Positions 13,701-26,885 of a DNA stretch of 64,000 nucleotides are shown in pieces. A program made the translations under genes and the position numbers. The first letter of the stretch is position 1; the number at the start of each line of letters is the position of its first letter. This DNA is from Polytrichum commune. Taxonomy: Eukaryota > Streptophyta > Polytrichopsida > Polytrichales > Polytrichaceae. The notes beneath the pieces were generated by a model that saw only the letters and a program-made list of their open reading frames with translations, did not search any database and had not been told where the DNA came from. The DNA lies in contig OX485803.1 in NCBI GenBank assembly GCA_950295325.1, forward strand, positions 47,137,554-47,201,553. The letters run 5' to 3'.

Positions 13701-14504
13701 ATACAAATACAAATCCTAACCCTATATATTTTGTAGAGTTTCTCCATACATGCACATAACTACGAGTTATAATTTGTGTAGCGTATGTACATGTAGTACG
13801 GAAAGTTCAAATTAATAATCCTTTTGTGCACTCATGTATACTCATACGTGCTATGAAAGGTGCACCCCCTGGGCACATGACTTGCACTAGGTTGATTTGG
13901 GGTCTTTGAAGCTCGTTTCTGTGCCACAATAAGAAATAACAACATCGTGGATGCATAGTGTTTCAAGGCGTTTATGTTGGATTCATGAGAGGTACGACCC
14001 TATGTGATATTTCTCTCTCACCTACATAAGGTTTGGTTTCTTTGTGGGCTAGGGACTCGTGGTGTCTTTGTAAACTCGTCCATTGGGAAGGTGAAATTGC
14101 AGTGTTCTATTTTATTGCATGGAAATAGTTATCTCTAGATTATTGGACTCCGAAAATGACCTCAAATTAGACTACATGGTTTAGGATATTTATAGGTGCC
14201 AGTCACCGAATTTGTGATGAAACCTATATGTAGGTCACACTAATGATCAAAAACTTGACCATTACTTTAATTACATAACACTTGAGGTTAGTGTGCTTAC
14301 TGATCCTCTGACATTATCAAAAATACTATGAGGTTTATCCCTAGGTTTTGCAATGGTCCACAAGTTGACCATAGTTGAAAATGTACGACATGTGACATTA
14401 GTATGTTCAATATTATCTTCCTCTTGGGTATTAATGTACATGTAAATACACCACATTTTCCTTGGTATGCTCAGAATTATCATCCTTATGCATATCAAAT
14501 TATG
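10746..14504. other. Gene-free AT-rich DNA
   Basis: No gene is recognised. A run of 12 G lies at 12,943-12,954 and a 14-base A run near 12,761. Frames up to 98 codons show no domain. Sequence near 11,030-11,195 resembles 9,025-9,165. Confidence 0.45.
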
Positions 14505-14768
14505 AACATGTCACACTTGGGCATGAATATGCTCAATAATATCTACCTCTTGCATAATAAAATGTGAAATAATCATCTCAAGTACTCCAATGTGCTACGC
14601 TAAATGTCAAACCATTAGAATCGAGTTACTTCAAATTATTTGTATTGATAAATAGTGTCATGTGGGCGATTGACAATGTGATGTTTATTGGGCTCTAGAT
14701 GGTTAGTGTAGACCCTTCAAATATAGTGTACATGACCTATACATCGTACACAATGTAATGGAATCTAA
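14505..14768 (+). repeat. Dispersed repeat family B, copy 3
   Basis: This is a more diverged member of the family at 7,668 and 8,640. It shares CTCCAATGTGCTACGCTAAATG, here broken up by substitutions, then GAGTTACTTC, TAGACCCTT and a tail reading ACACAATGTAATGG. Confidence 0.4.
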
Positions 14769-15272
14769 TTGGAATGAAACACCCCTCTACTTGTAGAGGA
14801 CTTGTTTTAATAGAGCGATTTCATCCACATAGATGCCACAAACCCCAAGCCTCCCTCCAATTGTAAGTGTTCTCCTACTCTATTTTGGGGGATGTGAGAT
14901 GCCCTATGATTCAACCTATCAATGGAAGATACCATTTGATGTGGCATTAAAAGAAATTAGAAAAAGGAAGTTCAACACTCTTTAAACCCAATAGTTTTTA
15001 GAAAAGAGCAAATTATCACATATGAGTGTAGTTGTGTTTAGGTTTTTGCTATTACTTAAACTAACCTAATGTACAAGGTCGTAGGGAAGGTTGAGCTAGT
15101 GTCTATAAGAAGTAATGTCAAGTTGGATTGATTTTTTCTATCAACAATATGTCTTTTACTCCTTTGTTTCTTCTTTATAAAGCTTAATCCACGCTCTATT
15201 GGTTCCTTCGTGCTTCTTCAATTGTATGTGGTTATGCCCTACGTGTGGGGGTTCCTATCACTTTAATTCCAG

Positions 15273-15303
<31 letters not shown>

Positions 15304-16634
15304 CCGGTCTCCGGAGGAGGCCGGAGTGACTAGAGTGTATGTTTGTAGAACATCCTTAGCCACGCCCTAGGGCAATGGTGTTAGATGTAGAACTACTTCA
15401 CCCTTTTCAGGGAGTAGACACTATATTAGTAACAGATAGCCGGTTAACTAGTAACCGGTAGTATGTGGTAGTTTTTTAGTGGGGTTTATCTAGTAAAGTG
15501 GCATTCTTTATATGTTGGGGTGTACCGAGCTGTGAGATGGGTTGTTTGGTTATGCTAGGTCTTGAAGGTCTGAGACAAATTGTTTGTTCTCTAGTCTACG
15601 TTTATGGACTAGTATTGAATGTGCATATTGTGTGGCGATGTTAATTTGTTGGAATGTTTTTTTTATTTTCACGAGAGGGAGTTTAAGTATTGTTTCTAGG
15701 TTAGTATTGTTCCACTCTAATTCCATCTTATATGTCGGTCATGAAGCTCAAAAGCTTGGAAAGCAGTCAATGGTTCATGGTTAGGACAATGTCTGGGGTA
15801 ATGTCTTTTGAGTAACCGCATAGTCTTTAATTGTCATGAATTATGCTTACGACAATCTCAAAGTTAAGTTCTCTCAATCAACTTATAACCATCATGCAAA
15901 TCTTCACAACTTTAATCACCACCTTCGTCTTCGATGAACGTGCCAACTTGTCTCAAGAACCTTTCACACAAGTTAATACATTAACAACGCATCAACAAGA
16001 TAGGCTATAACCTTTATTATATGATTTAGATTGTCTTGTATGCTTAAATAGACGTCATTGGATACAAACTTACTCAAGTAGGGTAAGTTCTTCTTTCTAC
16101 CAAGGTAATGTCCTTGGTAGCTTATAGCATGTCCAAAGTATCTTTATGCCTAATCATCTCTGCATGTAGGCTCATTGCGTGCTCTAACAAGGTGCAATAG
16201 ATATGCTAGGCTATATTCTAGCTACATTCTTACTGTTTGGTAATGTTTTTCATTCGCATGGTTATTTCTTAGCCTAAGTCTTGGCTATGGCCTTTCAATT
16301 CTCTCTAATATCATTTGTGCCCATCCAAGGCTACGCTGAGTTCTCTGACCGTCACTAGGCTATTGACTTTCCCTCTTCATGTGGGAGTTAACTTCCTCTT
16401 GACCTTTCACCAATCATGTCAATATTCCATCTATATTAGGCCATTGCCCTTCTTGAGCTTCCTAATTCTTCATCTTAAGCTCTCAACTAACATCCTACGG
16501 TTTTCAAAGGCTATCACCCTTCTAACACGATATTCAATATTTTGAGAGAGTGGGATCCTCTCAAAATAATATTGGCCATTTGGACACCTAAAAGTCATGT
16601 TAGGTTGATAAATACTAGATTATACTTCAGACGT
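14769..16634. other. Gene-free DNA with a (GAA)n microsatellite
   Basis: A (GAA)n run lies at 15,271-15,302. The CCGGTTAACTAGTAACCGGT segment near 15,441-15,460 recalls repeat family D but too little matches for an assignment. No coding region is recognised. Confidence 0.4.
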
Positions 16635-16792
16635 GTAGTTTCCATTAAAATGAGAGTATGTTAAGCTGGGAAATCGACTCATTTAGGTTGAGTATACCTA
16701 AATGAGGACAATTATGTTAGTCAATTTAGGTTGAGTCGACCTAAATGAGTCGATTTCCCAGCTTAACATACTCTCATTTTAATGGAAACTAC
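16635..16792. repeat. Perfect 54-bp inverted repeat with a 50-base loop
   Basis: Arm 1 (16,635-16,688, starting GTAGTTTCCATTAAAATGAG) is the exact reverse complement of arm 2 (16,739-16,792). The 50-base loop itself contains smaller ACCTAAATGAG/CTCATTTAGGT repeats. No target duplication is visible just outside the arms. It could be a young foldback element or a template for a long hairpin RNA. Perfect arms amid strongly decayed repeats suggest a recent origin or selection. Confidence 0.85.
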
Positions 16793-17854
16793 GGCGGAAT
16801 TTATGGCAGAAAATAAAATGTTGTTTTTTTTACTTGTATTCTACAACTTTCCAGTGGTTTTCATTTCATTCTTGGATTAATAGTTTGCTTTATGTACTCT
16901 CAATTCACTGGAAAACTCTCATTTAACGAATATTGTGTTTTCTTAGGCAATTGTTCCTCGCTCTCTTTCACAAGTTAAGTGAAGTGAAGTGATTTGAGGA
17001 CTTATTGCCAATAACTTCTCTCATATTTGTATGGCTTCTCAACACTTCCTATTTTCTTTCTTTCTCTCTTGGCCTTCCACCAAACCTAATTCATTCGAGT
17101 GGACCTACTCTCACCTCTCCCAAATCTCAATCTTCATCCATCAAACTCACTCGCCACTTCCTCTCCGACTATTGCTCCTTCAACATCTCCCTCTAGCACA
17201 TCATTACTCAACACTTCACCTTGACATACATTCGTCTTCCTCTTATTCACTCTATCTTTCTACTCCTTGGCCTATCGCCCAAGGTTTCCTCACTCTCATT
17301 CTCAATTCCACCTTCCACATTACTTTCAGTTTGATTAGGCTCAACCTATCTTCCTTGGGATCATTCTCTCATATCGAGAGAAATCCCCACCATTGTTTAT
17401 AGCCTTGGTCACAAGAAACAATGTAAAGAGGACTTAGATTCGGATGTAGGATTTTCAATGGGAGGAAGGGTAGGAAAAAAAATTAAAAATAATCAAAGTG
17501 ACAATGACGATGACAACGGAAGATAGTCTAAAAACATGTTTCACTTAGTTTTAGACATTTCTAAAAGTAAGAGCAATATTTTTTCTTTCTTCCTTCTAAC
17601 ATGGTCACCTTTTTTTTAAGTCGAGACAACCTATTTGAGTTCACTTGCTGCAAAATCCAGGTGACCACTGGACATTATCCATTTATGGACACGCATGAGT
17701 CCGTGTCACTCCCATATCACTTTCTCATCCATTTTTTGACATGCTCATTCATGGTCACTTTTATTCTTGGTGACCTTGTGTAAAACAAAGTGGGATTGCC
17801 AGTCATTTCTCAACCAATGAGAGATTTTACAAACGGGTGGTCATGGTAACTAGT
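16793..17854. other. Gene-free DNA with a strongly pyrimidine-rich strand
   Basis: The plus strand is markedly C/T-rich at about 17,030-17,400. This keeps two overlapping frames open; one starts with ATG at 17,031 and runs 123 codons rich in S, L, H and P. Neither shows a domain, and the composition alone can explain the absence of stops, so I do not call a gene. Confidence 0.4.
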
Positions 17855-18248
17855 CACTACACTAAATACTGGATTTAGTGTCACCAGTTCTAATCTTGAT
17901 CAGTACTAATTGTAGACCGCTCTTGTGATGTCACCAACACTAAATATAAACCTAACATTATTTCTCATTCCTTGTAAACAAAATTGGACATTATATATTT
18001 ACAGTGTTGCAATTATTGTCACTCATTGAGTGATTTTTCATCCAAATTTCAATCATCGATGACAATATTTCATTATAAGAATGTTAGGATAATACCAAAC
18101 TAAATTTAATATACCAAACTAAAAGTGGATGAACTACAAGCAAGTTGGGATGCCAGTACTTGCAAGCTTATTCTAAAGAAGTGTCATTAGAAATGCTACC
18201 TCAGTGGCATAAAATACCATATGACACTATACAATGTTTAGTGTAGTG
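17855..18248. mobile_element. Family C non-autonomous element with CACTA-like termini, copy 1
   Basis: The termini are CACTACACTAAA at both ends when the right end is read in reverse. A second related pair, TTTAGTGTCACC and ATAGTGTCATATGG, lies just inside. The interior matches 33,130-33,515: GTCACC, AACATTATTT, AGTGTTGCAA, TTTCATCC and AATACCATATGACA occur in the same order. The flanking triplets (AGT and CAG) do not match, so the target duplication is lost or the ends are misplaced. CACTA assignment rests on the termini only. Confidence 0.55.
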
Positions 18249-21200
18249 CAGACTGGTCCTTCATTTGTTGCATACATAGCATCAATATCATTGGGGGATT
18301 TGGAGCTGTTTGAAAGGAAAGTTTCCAGATAACATGCATTCCGTGTATAAAACAACCTCCCCATTTGAGTCCATTTTACACATATAATGTTTTGATGTCG
18401 ACGTATAAATAGGTTCATATACCCAAATGCCCATTAGGAATTAATCTCAATGTTGCTACAAGTTTAGTTTACTGTCCCTTCATAAAGACCTTGTAAGACT
18501 TGGCTTCCTGGGCATTATGCTAGATGCCCTAAAAGAAGGTTAAGGTAGAAAAATGGTGAAAATAATCTGATTCGGCCAGAATGAGTGGCTTGAAATGTGT
18601 GCAATATTTTTAAAGATGGAGTAGAAGACATGATGAGGGATGCAAGTTGTTTTGTAATTTGATTTTAAGTGAGTCAAACCCTTTACTTGTATCTCAGAGT
18701 TTCCCTAAATTGAGCATCGAAATGTCATACTCTACATACAAATGCACAAAATGTTTAGTTCAATGTCACCCAAAAGTGATCCCAAGTGGTTTGAAAGAAG
18801 ACTTACCTAGCCTATCACTACATCCAGCTTATAATTGCATCCTTTTCGGGCCATCAGTTTTAAGTTTAACCATTTTGGATCCACACAAGAATTATTCAAA
18901 ACCTAGTTTAGTGCACAAGTAGTGGTCATTCATCATTTTTCGGTTTTCAACCTCAGATGCTTGTTGGAGGCTAGGAGCAGTTTTACACACTCGTCCTAGG
19001 TATTCCTCAATGGCATGCCCAACCACACATACAAACTATTAATCACCACCATAGTACACCCCCCCCCCCCCCACACACACACACACAAAACACCCAAATG
19101 CAAAAATCAAAGCCCATTCGTACACAATCAACAAAGAGAAAGCATACTACTTCACCAAATTGGGGGCAAGTCCAACCCAAATGATGAAATGGTCCATTTA
19201 CAAACATTGAGCACACCTCTCCATATTACTTAAAAAGTTGCCCCACATCAAGAGTACATGATGGTTCAATCTAAAACCTAAAATGGAAAATAGACAACTT
19301 AGAGGAAAACAAACAACTCATCAACTACTCAAGAACGGGGAGGACAAACCAACCCTTGCACTTGTTCCTTGTTGGATGGCAACCCTTCCTTCCAAGATAC
19401 ATGTGTATGGGTTGGTTCACCCTAGCCCTCGAGAACTTGGTTTAATTATGTGAAAAGATGGTTCAACAATAACAAAGTCGATCTCAAATTCTCCAACGGC
19501 TTCTAGATAGTCACATAGATAATGGATGCCCAAATCACACAAGTTCAAAAATTTAAATATGCCCAAGACTTAGGCAACCTACATAAGCAAACCTTTTGGC
19601 CCCACCACCCAACCATCAACTGCACATAATGCACCCAAAATGACAAAGACACTTGGCCCCACCTCCCACCAAATTGTACACCCTGGTTCATAAAAGGTTT
19701 CTCATTCAATCAACAACACAAAGAAGTCTACAAGATAGCCGCTCATTACATCACATGAAACTACACCCTCATCAACGAAAACATAACCAAAACCACCCCG
19801 TAAGACAACATAGCCCCTAGTTGGCAACTGTCATCCGCATGCAACACCTGCAAATGCAAATGTCTAGCATGCCTAAGACCATACATCTCTAGCCTCATCG
19901 ACATACCTAAAGATCCTTCAACCCCATTTTCTTCCATATCAACAACCACAGTCCAATTTATGGAATTCACTTACTGCCATAACATTTTTAAGATTGATCT
20001 ATACAAGAAAAATAAAACAAACACAACCCACTTATAAAAGCTCCCAAACTTAATGGATGGAATGTAAACCCCCAGTAGCACTAACAACTAGTGTAAGAGG
20101 AGCTATTCACATCTCAACCATTGAATGCCTTGAAAACTTAAAATGCCAAATACGCATCATCAAAACACTCATGGAAAATTTGCAAGGATTTTTTTTGTTA
20201 GATACTTAACTTATATCATGTTGAACAAACACAAACTAGAAAAGAACCAACACTCATATCAACCCCCGCCATGAAAACACCTTTGTAATTAGGCCCCAAT
20301 AAGACCACAAAACATACCTACCTACCTACTTACATGCGTAACACCACTAGGGGAATTGCCCATGTTGTGGATGAGTATTCTTTGGTGAGGAATGAGTTTA
20401 TATTCATGCATGTGCTAAGAAACACATGGGGTTCTACTTATTTATTTATTTATTTGCAAGCCCAAACTCAATAAGACATTGGTGCCTTATAGAGTTGATT
20501 GTAAAGTCAAAGTGGGGAGCAAAACCGCAAATTTAAAGGAATCTCTCGTATTTGTTAGTTCCAACACTTATTTGTCACTTCCAATAATTTTATTTCAAAA
20601 ATGCAATTAAAAATGAGGCATACTTTGTGTTGGAGTGTCTCCTTTATAACTTATTAGAGATGGGTTCCTATTCCTATTTTAAAATGTTGTAGGGTTGAGG
20701 CATCTATAACATATAAAATGAGAGAGTTTGCATACGTTTGAGGACTAATAGTGGGGAATTATTTTTCTTGCAAAGAGAAACACGTTCTAAGGAGAATGCA
20801 TATTTGTATTCATGAATATGGAAATCGCTACAAATATTGAAGCGGTAAAGTTTAGGGTAACACACAATCAATCTATAAGTTAACCCATAAGTACATATCT
20901 ACATCCTAGTTCTTGGCTATGATAGTTGTCAAAATTCTCATGAGGGTAATCAATCACAAGCCGCCACCACACAAACCTTAACTCCGTTCACCTAAAACAA
21001 TATAGACCTCATATGTGTCGGCATTAAATGACCCAAGTGAGCGGTGGAATTGACCTCATTGTCTATGGATGCCTCGACCATATTAGGAAGTCTCAAATCT
21101 TCATTCCAACTGGACCATAAAAGTTTTAAAATAGACTAGAGCGAAGACACCTATAACCGATCACTTACGAGATTCTATGCCAAATGTGGAGAAGTGTAAG

Positions 21201-21412
21201 GTGGTGCAAACTTTTCAGTAATTATATTCCTGAATTTGAAATTACTATGAACTTTAAAGCCAAAAGTTGGCCCAATCACATTAGTAATGTCTTGACTATG
21301 CCATAATCACTCATCTTGAAACGAACTCCTCCTCACTTTAACACTCAAAACCGAGGACATTTGTCATGGAACTATCATTTCCATGATGATACCAAACTGA
21401 AGTTGGAGACTG
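18249..21412. other. Gene-free DNA with a possible decayed coding remnant
   Basis: A run of C followed by (CA)n lies at 19,059-19,086. On the plus strand at roughly 19,330-20,030 one can follow long stretches of plausible protein with only a few stops and frame changes. They include a cysteine cluster (CNTCKCKCLAC, about 19,838-19,870). I do not recognise a family. Nothing else is supported. Confidence 0.35.
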
Positions 21413-21492
21413 TGTCACCCACTAGATTCTAGTGGAAATGTAGATGCCACCATTTGGAATCTACATTCCCACTAGACTCTCGTGGGTGAGCA
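21413..21492. repeat. Short imperfect inverted repeat
   Basis: TCACCCACTAGATTCTAGTG and, downstream, ATTCCCACTAGACTCTCGTG form arms of about 35 bases with a few mismatches and a short loop. The flanks show no clear target duplication. It is probably a small foldback element or a chance hairpin in repetitive DNA. Confidence 0.5.
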
Positions 21493-24184
21493 ACCTACAT
21501 AAAAACTAACCTTAGAAATTGTGAAACATGGGACCCTATCTTAACTATCCACAAAAAGACATTACTGAAATCGAATCGTGGCACCCTCTAGACTCCCGAT
21601 GTGGTCCTGATCGGGAATAGGTGCCTCCACTCCATAGCTTAACGTGGCCATTGCATCACGTTACTCTTAAAATTTAACCTTTTCGAAACCACCTTGGTGT
21701 GCTTACTTTTTTTACTTCCGTTGGTAAGCCTTTTGGCTTCTTGGTCTTTGAAAAAACAACTGCATTCCATTGGTGTTGGGTTGTCTTAATTTAAAGATAA
21801 AACCCAAAATCTAAGCCAAAAGTGGATTGAAGACTCAGGGAAGACACAACCACTTGGAGGGAGGGCGCGTGTGCGTCATCTGGCTTCTATAGGTTCTTCT
21901 TCCCTAACTTCTTATTGCCTCGAACTTGTTCACACCTATTTCCAAACCTTCATACACCCTAATTTATAAGCAGCAGATCGACTCATCATAATTTGATGGC
22001 CAGGAATAGTAGTAAATTAAACACCACATTGCAGAGCCTTTATGTTTGGTATTCTGGGGAGCAAAGAGACAAGTTGACAAACCACTTTCCTCTGAATTCA
22101 ATCACCTCAATCATGCCTAGCTTGTGTCCACAACTTACAACAAATCTCATGTCTGTTGGGCTCCCATCAACTGCATTTATGTTCATTTAACTTACGTACA
22201 TTCCCTCATTCACTGATTCCATGAACTTGTTTTAGTAATGTTGTTGTTGTTGTTGTCGTCGTTGTGGGATTAACTTTCTTCTTCTTTCTTTTGGGTGGGG
22301 GTGGAAGACGAACACTTGTCCTCTACAACCATATGTTGCGACTCGGCCATTGCGACTCGAGGAAAGAAAATGCATAAATGAATCATTTTGGTTGTCAACT
22401 AGAGGTTTGTGGTTGTGGTTTTTGGACCATGGGTAACCAAATCCCCCCGCAAGTTGCCAACCATAATGATTTATCTATGCATATTCTTGCCATGAGTTGT
22501 AATGCGCGAGTTGCGACAGATGGTTGCAATGGATAAATATCCTTCAGGTGGGGAGACAAAAACATAAATGGGGTTGCCACATGGAGTTGGCATATCAGCC
22601 ATGATGTCATTCTCTGGCTCATTAAAGGGCGAATTCTATCTATGAAAGCTATAAAGACAAGCCATTGTTTGCGAGGTTCTAATTTGTTATTGGCTTGATT
22701 CTCTAGCTAGAAGAGTTTCGCTAACTCCGATTGCTGATTGTGGTATGATTGGCAGTTGAGTTACTAACCCCCCTAGTTTGACGAACTTGAGGTAAAATCC
22801 ATACTCAAGCTATTCCAAGTAAAAGTAGATTAAATTTGTTTACTCATCTCCACCCCAATTGAGTTGTCAAAAGTTTTAACAACTGGGGGTGGTTGGGCCT
22901 ACAAGGCCACTGGGACTTGAAAAAAACAGTTTGGCATCTCTCGTGAAACGATGTAATCCCACAAAAATGAAGCAACCTAAGCATGATCAACTAAGCCACA
23001 CTAGGCGCCCTAGTGTTCCCTCGTCTTCCCAGTATTTAGCTTGTGATAGAGGAGGTTGTTGCCTCCCCAAACCTTGTGAAAATTGTTGAGGGTATCATCG
23101 TAAATAGCAACTCTTTGCATTTTGAAGAGCTTTGTTCCAAGAAATTATAGCACAATAAAAAGATATCTCGTCAAATCATTTGATGAACCTTCTTGGCATC
23201 CGACCTAGTATTGTTGAATGTGAGGTCATTCCACTCAAACCTTAGTGTTATTGTAGAACTTGATGACGAGTCTTTTTCTTCTTCTTATACATTTAAAAAA
23301 AAAAACCCCATTTAATCTTCTCATAAGACAAACTTGAAGAGACCTCAATGCAAATGAGTCCGCACTAAAATGTGTAACAAGTTTGATGTACCATATAGAG
23401 CTATGAGGCATTATGAATTTTGATGGATACAATGTAATATTTCTATAAGTTTGACGCACATAGGTTGTATGCGATTACTAGACTCTACAAAAAGTGTGGT
23501 GGTAGAATAGAAATAACCACTCTTATCAAAGGTTACACCACTCCGTAACTTCAAATAGTACTTCACACTAATTAAACATTTTAATTTTGATGCAATTACG
23601 ATGAATCGAGTCATACCAATGTCAATGTTCATTTCATGCACTTTTCAAGCTGCACTCTTATCTTCAATTACTAATAGCCCACTTGCACATGGCGAACTTA
23701 TGAAGTTTCTTAATGTCAAGGTGCCCTTGCAAGTTGGGGAGTCACCTTTTCGTGCACTTTTACATAGTTGTTGAATGTTTTGAGACATTTGACAACATTG
23801 AAATAAAATAAGACAACACCTCCCAATTATATATAATGTGGACGGTAATGTCTCGAGTCATACCCCTTTATGCATTCACATTAGTTTGTGCGTGGTATGA
23901 AGAGTCCACCTCATGGGGTCCAATTGGCAATGACCTCTCTTAATTCCTACTGTCCCATATAGTCATTTTTGTCCATATGATAATTTTCTGAAAGATGGAT
24001 GAAGAAAAAAATGAAATTAATTTTACTCAATTTTGTTGTTGTTGCTAATAGGGGGGCTAATAGGTAGATGATATACCCATGACATATTACTTACACGCGA
24101 CCAAAAAATGAATAAAGTTTTTTCTATAACACGGTAAACTATAATTTATAACAAAACGTTGTGTGTTACTATGTGACAAAACTT
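21493..24184. other. Gene-free AT-rich DNA
   Basis: No gene is recognised. There is a (GTT)n/(GTC)n run near 22,241-22,265. Open frames are at most 76 codons. A cysteine-rich 66-codon frame (22,889-23,089) has no recognisable homology. Confidence 0.4.
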
Positions 24185-24620
24185 GTACCTTTGGGACTTT
24201 AAGGTAGGTGTGTCTAATTGGTTACTTATCTTAGTTTGGCACCCATATTTGAGCAGTAGGTGGTTAGCTATGGCTCTGAGAACCACAAAAAACACGTGTT
24301 TGAAAGAGATTGACCTACATGCTCAAAATATACTAACCATTCTAAACTCAACAATCAACACAACTGAAGAGACCTCTATGACCATCTCATGAACACAAGA
24401 ATGTTCCTCACTTTATCACGAATAAGACACGAGCTCCAAAAACTATGAGGAAAATGACTATGGCATTGATTTCGATTAGTTGACCATCTCATGCGAGGCT
24501 AATCGCGTGTTTTTTTTCCCATATCCTAAGAGAAGTGGTGGGCTTGTCGGAACAAGACATAAGTCACATAACCATTCGGGACCCATCCACTTTAACCCCT
24601 AATCAAGGCATTAAGATGTG
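24185..24620 (+). repeat. Dispersed repeat family A, copy 3
   Basis: Its order of motifs matches 34,400-34,790 in the same orientation: TTGGTTACT, ATTTGAG, ACACGTGTTTGAAA, ATGCTCAAA, TAACCATTCTAAA, TCAACAATCAACA, GAGCTCC, TAATCGCGTGTTTT and AGAGAAGTG. These two are the best-preserved copies of the family. Confidence 0.6.
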
Positions 24621-24887
24621 ATTAGTTGAGTTAATCCAATGCTTATATATGTAGTATATGTTACTGATTTGCATGGTTGGGTTAGGGGTACGTGGTGGAG
24701 TTGGTCAGTTATATGATTACACCCAATCATTTCCCGTACTTGGAAACTGCAACTTAGAGCGCACGGTAAGCCTAACCGACTTAATCCACAAGTTAGCCCA
24801 AACCCGGAACAAGTAGCTAGACCAACACCCAGTTTGACCTGACTGACAAAATGCCGTTTAATTATGACTTAAACTTAACTTAACTCC

Positions 24888-24918
<31 letters not shown>

Positions 24919-25624
24919 ACTAAGCTTAACCAACCACCCGTGCCTTTAATCCCCACACGGCTTCAAGTTACGTGTGACTAGGGTTATATATGTCACCTTA
25001 TCCAATCCAAACTTCAAAGCTCCAATTAAACCCACAAACAAACGTAAAGAGATAGAGTGAGCCTAGCTAGCTAGCTCTATAGCCTCCATCCGTGCAGTAA
25101 AATCCGGATCTATATATGAATCTAGCTATGACGATGATGATGGTGTTTGGTAAAAGTCAAATTCTCACATTTGTTGAGGGGTTGACATTGCGTTTGGTTG
25201 TACAAGTGAGATGAGATGTAAATTCCCCTCTATGCATGCGGTCACCGCAATTTATGCCTTCCTTTTCCTTTTCCAAAGCCATTTACTAAGTTAAAGCTTG
25301 CGAAATAAGTGGTACCATGGTTGCCTACCCAATAGGCTAGGGGTTCGTGGTGTGTGTGTGTCTATTGTAAACATATCCATTTGCGGAGGTGAACGTGTAT
25401 TGAATTATGTTGGAGCCTGCAAATGGTTGTTTGTAGATGATTTGGTTCCAAAACTAGCATCAAAAACTCCAGATTATTCTCGTGGAGTCTAGTTTGAATG
25501 AATTGATTATCAACCTTGTAGGAACTTGTTTTTATTAGAGCCTCTTCTTTCATCCATGATGGATGAGTTTACACAAACGCCACAAAATCCCAAGTATGCC
25601 CAAAATGTAGAGTATGTAAACGTG
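24621..25624. other. Gene-free spacer with a trinucleotide run
   Basis: A (CCA)n(TCA)n run lies at 24,886-24,918. No coding region, RNA gene or element terminus is recognised. Confidence 0.4.
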
Positions 25625-25865
25625 GACATGTCTTAAGGTAGAAGGGTTCTCACTTCTCCTACTATATGGAACACATGATTAGAACGGATGGTGAGCGAAT
25701 CCAAATCGAGGATGTAGCCATTTGCCTCAAGGTTTCCATAGCTCATATGACCACGTTACTCAATATAAAGCAAAGATTCTTGTGCTCAGCAAGTGATTGT
25801 ATAGGTCCTTCAAAATACATCGACTATTGAGTGTAAAACACATGGCTAACAAATAGTGTGACTTA
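25625..25865 (-). repeat. Dispersed repeat family A, copy 4 (partial)
   Basis: It carries CACTTCTCCTA, ACACATGATTAG, CTTGTGCTCAGCAAGTG and ATAGGTCCTTC in the family order, inverted relative to 24,185. Boundaries are approximate. Confidence 0.45.
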
Positions 25866-26744
25866 TGGGAACCGCGTGAGGTGAGGGTACAATTGATTGG
25901 GGCAAAGGTCTTGCTCACAAGCAATTAATGACCCGCTCAATAAGGGCAATTTTTTTAATTGTGCATATTTTGTAGCACCTTTCAATTACTTTGAAAGGTT
26001 GGGGTTATTGTTTTCGTGGACCATATGCTTGTCATAAACCAACAAGTGGTTGGTTGGAAGAGTGCTATGCACCGTGATTATCCTCCACATGTGCCCAAGT
26101 CTAATTGGTTATCTAACTGAGACCAAACTTTGGCTCATTTCAAAAACCATCTCAAAAGACAGAGCTAGTAATTCATTGCAATGTGGTTTAGCCTCAAAGC
26201 AATTTCATAAGCCAAAATACATGCAAAATTGAAACGAACTCAAGAGCAACATGAGATGCATTTATTGCGAAAGCTTAAACCAATGACATCTCCAAGTAGA
26301 GTATTGGAAATCCTAGTGCATTTTTATTCGTGTAAAAAAAGAAAAAAGAAAAAAATCCTAACACCAAATTGCTAGAAGGTATAAAGTTTGTAGATGCCAT
26401 CAAAACACCGAACGCTCATACTGCAACATCATGATCTAAACGAATCTCTTCCACGTTGCTTACCTAAACCCGTCATCCAACATTCTTCAACCATTTTTTT
26501 CAATTGTCGGCAAGTTGTTATCTGCTATGGGTGGGATGGGGGAATGTACACTATATAACCTTTTTGCAAAGTCTTTATATCATGGTATCTTAGAAATAAT
26601 ATGAACCTAATTTCATGGACTTTAATAACACCCTACGTTATTTTGAACTCAAAGTCACATATTGTGTGGGGCCTAATTTATTTTGGAACCTGATACCAAC
26701 AAACACCTTATCTTTAGCTGCACGTAGTGTCTAATTATTGGAGA

Positions 26745-26885
26745 GTGTCGGCCCCGTTGCATAGAATGGTTATCCTATTAATTTTGAGTGTAATGTAGTC
26801 CAAAATGTTTTAAGCGCGTGTTGTTTTGGTACCCATTTTCGGAGTCGCATCTAATCACATACCATATAGGTGTTCGGATAAGGTG
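26745..26885 (-). repeat. Dispersed repeat family A, copy 5 (fragment)
   Basis: It keeps ATGGTTATCCTATTA, TAGTCCAAAATG, TTTGGTACCCATTTTCGGAG and ACATACCAT, the far half of the family in inverted orientation. The near half is missing. Confidence 0.4.
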
